From positions 1-37,100 of IMG/VR virus record IMGVR_UViG_3300027608_000082: 37,100 bases of DNA; one strand, given 5' to 3'. Shown piece by piece: positions 13,306 to 18,911 of this stretch. The stretch's first letter is position 1. Every line of letters starts with the position of its first letter. The notes beneath the pieces are model-generated. The model searched no databases, was not told the DNA's origin, and saw only the letters and a program-made list of their open reading frames with translations. The stretch is from a virus. The position numbers and the translations under genes were made by a program.

Positions 13306-13556
13306 CTGAGTTCAACAAACCAACGCAAGAGAAAGACTGGGATGCGCTTGCTGAGGAGCAATTGGCATCAATTAAAAGAGACATGAAAATAATCGTTGAA
13401 GCCGCAGCGGTTCGCGCTGCGCATAAGGTCATGGCTGAATTTGAAACCCGCAACGCAGCCATCGAAGAAGTGGCACAGCACATTGAGAAGCTGCAAGGCT
13501 TTGGCAAAGACACTGTGGATTCGCTGGCAATCTATATCAGGGGGATGAAGAAATGA
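13302..13556 (+). CDS. Hypothetical coiled-coil protein (84 aa)
   Basis: ATGA overlap upstream, AAAGGAGA as ribosome binding site. Nearly the whole chain is predicted helical by eye, with heptad-like spacing of Ala/Leu/Ile (LAEEQLASIKRDMKIIVEAA, then IEEVAQHIEKLQGF). Probably an oligomerising small protein. No family recognised. Confidence 0.6.
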   Translation: MTEFNKPTQEKDWDALAEEQLASIKRDMKIIVEAAAVRAAHKVMAEFETRNAAIEEVAQHIEKLQGFGKDTVDSLAIYIRGMKK

Positions 13557-13756
13557 ACAACCCACCAGCATATCCAACAAACAACTGGACGCAGATAGCA
13601 CCGTACTCTAGCGGTTACAGCGAGGGCATGACCTTGCGTGACTACTTTGCGGCAAAGGCTATGCAAGCGTTAATTGACAACGATGGTTTATTTTCAGAGA
13701 TACCAACACAGGCTTACGCAATAGCAGACGCAATGCTGAAAGCGAGGGAAGCATGA
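13553..13756 (+). CDS. Conserved small phage protein (67 aa)
   Basis: ATGA overlap upstream. The core GMTLRDYFAAKAMQALI and the ending AYAIADAMLKARE are a pattern I have seen repeatedly in small proteins of proteobacterial phages, function unknown. The N-terminal 25 residues are Pro/Tyr/Ser-rich and probably flexible. ATGA overlap with the next gene. Confidence 0.7.
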   Translation: MNNPPAYPTNNWTQIAPYSSGYSEGMTLRDYFAAKAMQALIDNDGLFSEIPTQAYAIADAMLKAREA

Positions 13757-14124
13757 AGCGCCACCCCACCAGCGGCAAGCCGATACTTAACGATCCGGAT
13801 GCAGACGGGCTTTACACCTGCCAGTACACGGGACTAAAGGTGTCGCGTGAAGAGGCCATCTTCTTGGGGCCATGCGTACCACAGGTCAACGGTACATACG
13901 TGTGCCACCCGACTGCACTGCCATTCTTTAAAAAGTCCAAGCGCCTGTTTGACGAGAGTGAGGCTAACTGCAATACCTGCAAGCACCTTGTCCGTGTAAA
14001 GCATGAACCGAGGAAGAGTGGCATGTTGGAGGGGGCGTGCCACACAAATCCCAAGCTGCTGTTCCACCCCGATGACTTCATGGGAATGAATTGCTACGAA
14101 CAAAGACAGGAGAAGAACACATGA
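13753..14124 (+). CDS. Cysteine-rich hypothetical protein (123 aa)
   Basis: Eight cysteines are spread along the chain (in YTCQYTG, GPCVP, VCHP, NCNTCKH, GACHT and NCYEQ), consistent with one or two zinc sites. CNTCKH and GACHTNP resemble small phage zinc-binding proteins. It is the first of four consecutive genes whose products end in EKNT; here the ending is QEKNT, encoded by junction copy 1. No function known. Confidence 0.65.
   Translation: MKRHPTSGKPILNDPDADGLYTCQYTGLKVSREEAIFLGPCVPQVNGTYVCHPTALPFFKKSKRLFDESEANCNTCKHLVRVKHEPRKSGMLEGACHTNPKLLFHPDDFMGMNCYEQRQEKNT
14108..14124 (+). repeat. EKNT junction repeat, copy 1
   Basis: AGGAGAAGAACACATGA. It encodes the C-terminal EKNT of the gene ending here, supplies AGGAG as the next gene's ribosome binding site, and contains the overlapping start (ATG 14121) and stop (TGA). 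Confidence 0.85.
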
Positions 14125-14300
14125 CATTCCAAGAATGGGTCAAAGCATTGCCCGAAAAAGAGCGATACAAGTTTTTTGCGGCAATGATCGCAGTGAGTGA
14201 AGCTGGGCGTAAGGCGGGCGTATCTCCTCAAGAATGGGCACGGACGTACGTTGATGTTCACAATGAAGTACACCAACAGCTCAAGGAGAAGAACACATGA
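14121..14300 (+). CDS. Small EKNT-tailed protein (59 aa)
   Basis: Starts and ends at identical junction sequences. The chain is helical and charged (FQEWVKALPEKERYKFFAAM, then AGVSPQEWARTYVDVH) and ends in KEKNT. No recognised domain. Being bounded by the same 17 bp on both sides, it has the form of an exchangeable cassette. Confidence 0.6.
   Translation: MTFQEWVKALPEKERYKFFAAMIAVSEAGRKAGVSPQEWARTYVDVHNEVHQQLKEKNT
14284..14300 (+). repeat. EKNT junction repeat, copy 2
   Basis: AGGAGAAGAACACATGA, identical to copy 1. The identity with copy 4 extends 4 nt further upstream (CTCA), giving 21 matching bases. It contains the start ATG 14297. Confidence 0.85.
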
Positions 14301-14482
14301 CACCAATTGAATTTGTTATTTTTGAGGGCGACAGTACGCCTAACCAACCTGTGTATCAAATAGCAGAAGCTATGCAAAAGACGATAAAAATCTTTGGTGG
14401 CAACAAAGAGTGGGAAGTTATCGGTTACTACTACGGTGACGAGGGTCACATGGTGTTGGACATCAGGGAGAAGAACACATGA
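14297..14482 (+). CDS. Small EKNT-tailed protein (61 aa)
   Basis: ATGA overlaps on both sides within junction repeats. The product looks like a small alpha/beta protein (IEFVIFEGDS, then VYQIAEAMQKTIKIF and EWEVIGYYYGDEGHMVLDI) ending in REKNT. No family recognised. Confidence 0.6.
   Translation: MTPIEFVIFEGDSTPNQPVYQIAEAMQKTIKIFGGNKEWEVIGYYYGDEGHMVLDIREKNT
14466..14482 (+). repeat. EKNT junction repeat, copy 3
   Basis: GGGAGAAGAACACATGA, one base different from the others at its first position. It contains the start ATG 14479. Confidence 0.82.
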
Positions 14483-15117
14483 TTGATAAGGAAACGCTAT
14501 GGGCGGGTTCTCCCGTACCTGTAAACGACCATGATTGGCGTTGCAAGTGTGAGGACTGCATCATCATCCGGTGGTTAAAAGCCGAGAAAGAAGTTGTTGC
14601 CCTACACAAAATACTTGAAGGTCAAAGGCAAAAGTGGGTAACGATGGTAATGGTTGAGGGTATTTCTCGAAGTAGATGGGAAACAGATGAAGGAATTGAA
14701 TTAGTCAAATCAACTTGGAAAAGAAGCCAAATACCTGACTCACACCTTGAAGACCCCAACGACATCTTTCCTAAGTTGCAAAGATATACGCGACTAATTG
14801 ATGATGGCCTAAGAGAGTTAAATTGGACTGCATTTGTTTTTGGAAACCGCTTTGAAGAACACGCTGATTTATTACCACCGAAGGAGAAAAAAATACCAAT
14901 CATTAAAGACGATTACGAGCGCGGAGTTATTGACGGAATGCAAAAGCAAGCGCAATCTAGTGTGGACAAAGCAGTCAACGCAATGGCACAGCGCACATGG
15001 GTGGGGCTAACGGCGGAGGAAATCTTAGACTCGTTTGACTCAAACAATGTTTACGGGAGTAAATGGGTAGAGTTTGCCCGATACATTGAAGCCAAACTCA
15101 AGGAGAAGAACACATGA
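14479..15117 (+). CDS. EKNT-tailed phage protein with AT-rich core (212 aa)
   Basis: Bounded by junction copies 3 and 4. An N-terminal CKCEDC (about residues 22-27) suggests a metal site, and the ending IEAKLKEKNT with the preceding LTAEEILDSFD resembles a C-terminal motif I recall in many small phage proteins. The middle of the gene, about 14640-14900, is visibly richer in A and T than its neighbours, as if the core came from another source while the ends were kept. Charged, mostly helical, cytoplasmic. Function unknown. Confidence 0.65.
   Translation: MIDKETLWAGSPVPVNDHDWRCKCEDCIIIRWLKAEKEVVALHKILEGQRQKWVTMVMVEGISRSRWETDEGIELVKSTWKRSQIPDSHLEDPNDIFPKLQRYTRLIDDGLRELNWTAFVFGNRFEEHADLLPPKEKKIPIIKDDYERGVIDGMQKQAQSSVDKAVNAMAQRTWVGLTAEEILDSFDSNNVYGSKWVEFARYIEAKLKEKNT
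15101..15117 (+). repeat. EKNT junction repeat, copy 4
   Basis: AGGAGAAGAACACATGA, identical to copies 1 and 2. It contains the start ATG 15114. A related but changed junction (AAGGAGAAGTTTAATGC) follows at 15270-15286. Confidence 0.85.
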
Positions 15118-15290
15118 AATCGTTTGAAGAAATTGCCAAAGAAGCAAAGATAGAGTTGACACCTGAGCTACGTCACTTTGCTTGGCTTGTGAACCATTAC
15201 GCCCTGCTTGATTTTTGGACATCGGCAAAAAGGCAGTTGGAGTTCCAACAAGAAGTTTTAATCAAAGCCAAGGAGAAGTTTAATGCTTGA
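15114..15290 (+). CDS. Hypothetical small protein (58 aa)
   Basis: ATG 15114 overlaps the preceding stop inside junction copy 4. The chain is helical (FEEIAKEAKIELTPELRHFAW, then LEFQQEVLIKAKEK) and ends KAKEKFNA, which looks like a mutated form of the EKNT ending, since the underlying DNA keeps AAGGAGAAG. No family recognised. Confidence 0.55.
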   Translation: MKSFEEIAKEAKIELTPELRHFAWLVNHYALLDFWTSAKRQLEFQQEVLIKAKEKFNA

Positions 15291-15450
15291 AGCAATCAGA
15301 ACATTCTTTGGCAAGCTACGTGGTGAGCGTGGCGAGCGCAGGACTGTCATCGCAGAAGGAACGCTGTACAGGTGTACGCGCTGCCATTTAATTTTTACAA
15401 CCAGATCAGCAGGAGCACAACACCCATGCCAAGACCCAAGAGTGAACTGA
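15283..15450 (+). CDS. Small possible zinc-finger protein (55 aa)
   Basis: ATG 15283 follows AAGGAGAAG and overlaps the previous gene by 8 nt. A basic N-terminal helix (LRGERGERR) leads to CTRCH (about residues 34-38) and a later HPC (about 48-50), which could bind one zinc. The last 25 nt overlap the next gene. Function unknown; low conservation signal visible. Confidence 0.45.
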   Translation: MLEAIRTFFGKLRGERGERRTVIAEGTLYRCTRCHLIFTTRSAGAQHPCQDPRVN

Positions 15451-15635
15451 CGCGATCAGGTAGAGCAGTAGGCATTCGTTTAACAGAATGGGAGTATCAA
15501 GAATGGAAAAAGCTTGGCGGCACAAAGTGGCTAAGAGGAATGCTAAAAAATCAAAGAATGGCTATGATAAACATTTACAAGGAGAATCAAGATGCCGTAC
15601 GTAAACAAACCCAGACCATACAAGAAAGAATATGA
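15426..15635 (+). CDS. Small basic possible ribbon-helix-helix protein (69 aa)
   Basis: ATG 15426 with AGGAG at 15411-15415. MPRPKSELTRSGRAVGIRLT followed by EWEYQEWKKLGG and a basic helix (WLRGMLKNQR) fits a short DNA-binding protein with an N-terminal strand, ribbon-helix-helix style. The C-terminal 20 residues overlap the HNH-like gene. Assignment rests on pattern only. Confidence 0.5.
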   Translation: MPRPKSELTRSGRAVGIRLTEWEYQEWKKLGGTKWLRGMLKNQRMAMINIYKENQDAVRKQTQTIQERI

Positions 15636-15846
15636 ACAACAAAAAGACAGGAGTGAGTTGCCTGACCGAATGGAACGCCAACGAGCCAGACGAAAACTTG
15701 ATGCCAAAGGCGTTGATCGGGGTGGAAAAGATGTTGCACACGTCAAGGCTTTATCTAAAGGTGGATCAAACAAAGATGGGGTCAAACTTGAATCCCCCAG
15801 CAAAAACCGATCCTTTAAACGTAACCCCGACTCATCAATGAAGTAA
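15592..15846 (+). CDS. Mini HNH-type endonuclease-like protein (84 aa)
   Basis: ATG 15592 follows AAGGAGAATCAAG. A basic N-terminal half (YKKEYEQQKDRSELPDRMER, then RRKLDAKG) leads into GGKDVAHVKALSKGGSN and a later KNRSFKRNP. This matches small phage HNH-like proteins I recall with the pattern DVxHxxPLSKGGSN...NRSFKR. The first His is in DVAH; the final Asn/His positions are filled by Asn. It may nick DNA during replication or exclude competing phages, or be an inactive DNA binder. Confidence 0.68.
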   Translation: MPYVNKPRPYKKEYEQQKDRSELPDRMERQRARRKLDAKGVDRGGKDVAHVKALSKGGSNKDGVKLESPSKNRSFKRNPDSSMK

Positions 15847-15849
15847 CCC

Positions 15850-17229
15850 ATGCAGACTTACACATGGCCGCGCCCTATGGGGTTTGAGCCTTTTGATCAT
15901 CAAAAAGTAACGTCATCATTTCTTGTGGCCAACCCTCGGGCGTTCTGCTTTAACGAGCAAGGTACTGGAAAGACTGCATCAGTAATATGGGCTGCTGATC
16001 AGCTCATGAATGCGGGCATAGTCAAGCGCGTCTTGGTTGTGTGCCCGTTGTCCATCATGCAGTCCGCATGGCAAGCTGACCTGTTTAAGTTTGCGGTGCA
16101 CCGGTCTGTAGACGTAGCATACGGAGACCCCAAGAAGCGGGCGAAGATTGTCACAGGCACTGCTCAATTCGTAATCATCAACTACGACGGTCTGGCCACA
16201 ATCGCGGACGAGTTGCTGAACTACGGCAGATTTGATTTGATCGTCATTGATGAGGCCAACGCCTACAAGAACGTCCAAACCAAACGCTGGAAGCTGATGA
16301 ATAGGATGCTCACGCCAAGCACACGGTTGTGGCTGCTGACCGGAACACCTGCTTCGCAGTCTCCGCTTGATGCGTATGGACTGGGCCGTCTGTGTGCGCC
16401 TAATAAAGCACCGCGTTTCTTTGGCGACTACCGCGAGTCTGTCATGCAGCAATTAAGTATGTATCGCTGGATACCACGCCCCAACGCAGAGCAGATTGTG
16501 TTTGATATGCTCCAGCCAGCGATTCGGTTTACCAAGGAGGAATGCCTTGATCTACCAGAAGTGATGCACATCAGTAGGTTTGCGGCGCTTACTCCATCGC
16601 AGTCCAAGTACTACAAGATGCTCAAAGACCAACTGCTTATTGAGGCGGCGGGCGAGGAGGTCAGTTCGGTCAATGCGGCGGCAAAGATGAATAAGTTGCT
16701 TCAGATTTCTTGCGGCTCGGTGTACACAGACACTGGAGCGGTAATAGAGTTTGATGTGTCTAATCGTTTGAACGTCATCAAAGAAGTGATTGACGAGGCC
16801 AGCCATAAAGTATTGATCTTCGTACCGTTCAAACACACGATATCAATGCTCAGTGAATACCTTGTTAAAGAAGGTATTACTTGTGAAGTCATCAATGGAG
16901 ATGTGCCTGTTTACGCACGCACAAGGATATTTAAAAACTTTCAAGAAACAAAAGACCCAAAAGTACTGGTGATACAACCCCAAGCAGCAGCACACGGGGT
17001 AACCCTGACCGCTGCCAATGTTGTCATCTGGTACGCTCCGGTTACGTCCACAGAGACGTATCTGCAAGCCAACGCCCGCATCAACAGGCCGGGCCAGCGC
17101 AATAACATGACCATAGTGCACATCGAAGGAAGCCCCATCGAGCGTAAGCTGTACGCCATGTTGCAGAGCAACATAACAAACCACGAAAAAGTGGTTGATC
17201 TTTACAAAAAAGAATTGGCAGATACTTGA
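15850..17229 (+). CDS. SNF2-type superfamily 2 helicase
   Basis: 459 aa, the compact phage form. Motif I GTGKT (38-42), motif II DEAN (134-137, in place of DEAH), motif III LLTGTP followed by ASQSP, and motif VI QANARINRPGQ (406-416) are all present in order, so both RecA-like lobes are complete. Such enzymes translocate on double-stranded DNA and in phages are thought to help replication, recombination or removal of bound proteins. ATG 15850 lies 3 nt after the HNH-like stop with only a weak ribosome binding site. It is the last gene before promoter P3. Confidence 0.93.
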   Translation: MQTYTWPRPMGFEPFDHQKVTSSFLVANPRAFCFNEQGTGKTASVIWAADQLMNAGIVKRVLVVCPLSIMQSAWQADLFKFAVHRSVDVAYGDPKKRAKIVTGTAQFVIINYDGLATIADELLNYGRFDLIVIDEANAYKNVQTKRWKLMNRMLTPSTRLWLLTGTPASQSPLDAYGLGRLCAPNKAPRFFGDYRESVMQQLSMYRWIPRPNAEQIVFDMLQPAIRFTKEECLDLPEVMHISRFAALTPSQSKYYKMLKDQLLIEAAGEEVSSVNAAAKMNKLLQISCGSVYTDTGAVIEFDVSNRLNVIKEVIDEASHKVLIFVPFKHTISMLSEYLVKEGITCEVINGDVPVYARTRIFKNFQETKDPKVLVIQPQAAAHGVTLTAANVVIWYAPVTSTETYLQANARINRPGQRNNMTIVHIEGSPIERKLYAMLQSNITNHEKVVDLYKKELADT

Positions 17230-17254
17230 CAAAGTCTAGTACAAGCCATATAAT
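17226..17254 (+). promoter_or_regulatory. Sigma-70 promoter P3 (perfect consensus)
   Basis: TTGACA at 17226-17231, a 17-bp spacer and TATAAT at 17249-17254, matching both consensus boxes at all twelve positions. The -35 box overlaps the stop of the helicase gene's tail (TGA at 17227-17229). ACTTGACAAAGTCTA is shared with promoter P2. Transcription would begin near 17261 and serve genes from 17282. Confidence 0.93.
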
Positions 17255-17281
17255 AACTCTCACAACAACTAAAGGAACTTC

Positions 17282-17701
17282 ATGGAAGAGAGCGCAGCCA
17301 CCTCTGAAACAGTAGACGACCTGTCTACGGAGTACATCAGAATCCGAACGGAGCGAGAAGTACTTAAGGAAAAGTTTGAAGGTGAAGACAAAGTCTTTGC
17401 CGAACAGCTTGCTGAAATTGAGCACAAACTTGTCCAGATCATGCTTGCTGATAACACCACAAGCATGTCAACTGCAAGAACCATCATCATTAAACGAGTG
17501 ATGAAACGCTACAACCCAACCAACTGGGAAGCAGTGTACCGTTTGGTAGACAAGCACAAAGCGTTTGGTTTACTGCACAAACGCATTCACGATACCAACA
17601 TGAAAGATTTTCTGGACGAACATCCAGACGAGTACCCCGAGGGTCTCAACGTCGACAGCCGTTACGCTGTCACTGTCAAACGCAAACCAGCATCAATCTA
17701 A
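17282..17701 (+). CDS. Conserved phage protein, coiled-coil N-terminus (139 aa)
   Basis: ATG 17282 with AAAGGA 7 nt upstream. Residues 17-55 form a charged helix (YIRIRTEREVLKEKFEGEDK). The middle has VMKRYNPTNWEAVYRLV and the end HKRIHDTNMKDFLDEHP, PEGLNVDSRYAVTVKR. This order matches a phage family I recall next to ssDNA-binding protein genes, with endings like PPGVNVS...VNVRR; its function is unknown. Its place before the ssDNA-binding gene under a perfect promoter suggests high expression and a replication or recombination role. Confidence 0.72.
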   Translation: MEESAATSETVDDLSTEYIRIRTEREVLKEKFEGEDKVFAEQLAEIEHKLVQIMLADNTTSMSTARTIIIKRVMKRYNPTNWEAVYRLVDKHKAFGLLHKRIHDTNMKDFLDEHPDEYPEGLNVDSRYAVTVKRKPASI

Positions 17702-17711
17702 GGAGAGAAAA

Positions 17712-18602
17712 TTGAGCAACGTAACTACATACCGTGAGAACCTTCCCGCCCACTTGCAGAACGTGGCGCTGGATGACTTTACAAAAACCTTCACCTCATC
17801 CGGTGGTAGCGTCAAGCGCATCACACTGCGCGGGCGTGTCTTCCGTCTGGTCGATGGCGGCAAGGAGATTGCCAAGAACGTTGAGCCACACATGGACGTT
17901 GTGATCGTCAGTGGTAGCAAGACTGTGCAGAAGTCGTATTACGCATCTGAGTACAACGCCGAAGAGACTTCAATCCCTGATTGCTGGTCGAGCGATGGTG
18001 AGCGCCCCGATGCGGATGTTGAAGGCCCGCAAGCATCTACCTGCAAGGACTGCCCGCAAGCTATCAAAGGTGCAGGTGGCCCCGGTCGTGCGGCTTGCCG
18101 TTACTCATGGCGTTTGGGTGTTACCTTGCGCAACAACGTGGGCGGCGACATCTTCCAACTGATCCTGCCACAAAAGAGTATCTTCGGTACTGCCGACGTT
18201 GACCACATGCCGTTCTTGCAATACGCCAAGTACGTTGCCAGTTCAGGCTACAACTTAAACATGTTGGCCACTCGCCTGACGTTTGACACCGACAGCGATT
18301 TTCCCAAGCTGGTGTTCAGCAACGCGGAGTTCCTTGATAAGGACACCTACCAAGTCGCTGTAGCCCAAGGGCAGACGCAGGTCGCTGTCAATGCGGGCAA
18401 GATGAACTTCACCAAGAAGCAGGAAACTCCTGTGATTCCCAAGTTGGTTGCACCGGCTGGGTCTGCCGCCGCCGAAATTAAAGCAGAGGAAGAAGTGCCG
18501 GAACCCACAGTACGGCCAGAGAAGAAGAAAGCTACGCCTGAAGTCAAGCCCAAGCAGAACCTGTCTGCGTTGGTCGATGAGTGGGGCGACGACGACAAAT
18601 GA
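17712..18602 (+). CDS. Putative ssDNA-binding protein
   Basis: TTG start at 17712, directly after AGGAGAG at 17701-17707; no closer ATG gives the same spacing. The 296-aa product has a beta-rich core (ITLRGRVFRLVDGGKE), a CKDCPQ...ACRYS cysteine group (about residues 114-135) that may bind zinc, and a long Lys/Glu/Pro linker ending in the acidic tail DEWGDDDK. An acidic C-terminal tip is the usual docking peptide of phage and bacterial single-strand-binding proteins. The position between the conserved replication-linked gene and the primase-helicase agrees. Not proven by any catalytic motif. Confidence 0.65.
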   Translation: MSNVTTYRENLPAHLQNVALDDFTKTFTSSGGSVKRITLRGRVFRLVDGGKEIAKNVEPHMDVVIVSGSKTVQKSYYASEYNAEETSIPDCWSSDGERPDADVEGPQASTCKDCPQAIKGAGGPGRAACRYSWRLGVTLRNNVGGDIFQLILPQKSIFGTADVDHMPFLQYAKYVASSGYNLNMLATRLTFDTDSDFPKLVFSNAEFLDKDTYQVAVAQGQTQVAVNAGKMNFTKKQETPVIPKLVAPAGSAAAEIKAEEEVPEPTVRPEKKKATPEVKPKQNLSALVDEWGDDDK

Positions 18603-18820
18603 TTGGATACAGCCAGAAAGTTGCGCGGCTCAATAAAGCGGCTGACATAAAGAACTTGGGTGTTCGTCTGGGGAGGTTTTGCATCTCCAACGACATCCCT
18701 GTTGCCTATGTCATGGAGTCCTTTGGTGTGACTAAGCAGACTGTGTACAACTGGTTCTTTGGAACCCACGTACCCAGCGCAAATCACCAGAAAGACATTG
18801 CAACTTTTTTGGGTCGCTAG
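18599..18820 (+). CDS. Small Cro-like HTH protein (73 aa)
   Basis: ATG 18599 overlaps the preceding stop (ATGA); a longer frame from 18581 would lack a ribosome binding site. Residues about 34-55 (VAYVMESFGVTKQTVYNWFFG) make a clear helix-turn-helix of the XRE/Cro kind with a recognition-helix-like TKQTVYNWF. Probably a DNA-binding regulator acting on nearby promoters; P3 and P2 are obvious candidates, by inference. It ends 7 bp before a structured leader. Confidence 0.72.
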   Translation: MIGYSQKVARLNKAADIKNLGVRLGRFCISNDIPVAYVMESFGVTKQTVYNWFFGTHVPSANHQKDIATFLGR

Positions 18821-18827
18821 TTTTTCC

Positions 18828-18884
18828 GGGGGGTGACTAGCTCGACGGAGCGAACGGGGTAACCGTCAGCCTCTGTCGCCCCCC
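18828..18884 (+). ncRNA. Structured leader or small RNA upstream of the primase-helicase gene
   Basis: A 10-bp outer stem pairs GGGGGGTGAC (18828-18837) with GTCGCCCCCC (18875-18884), with one G-U pair. Inside are two 4-bp hairpins, GCTC/GAGC (18840-18851) and ACGG/CCGT (18854-18866), giving a three-way junction. The base composition is far from the surrounding coding sequence. It is followed by ATTCTCTTTGACG rather than a T-tract, so it is not a plain terminator. It ends 27 nt before the ATG at 18912 and could control that gene's translation, or be a free small RNA. I match it to no known riboswitch or ribozyme. Confidence 0.45.
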
Positions 18885-18911
18885 ATTCTCTTTGACGTGC
18901 TTGGACACAAT

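Noticed and set aside
13313-13324. Half-site CAACAAACCAAC in the gene at 13302
   Set aside because: Only one arm is present with no partner; a 12-base similarity in coding sequence is weak evidence. A similar lone AACCAACACCG at 357-367 was rejected for the same reason.
18828-18884. tRNA gene in the structured leader
   Set aside because: The closing stem and a D-arm-like hairpin suggest it at first sight, but the length is too short, there is no anticodon arm and no T-arm GGTTCGA sequence.
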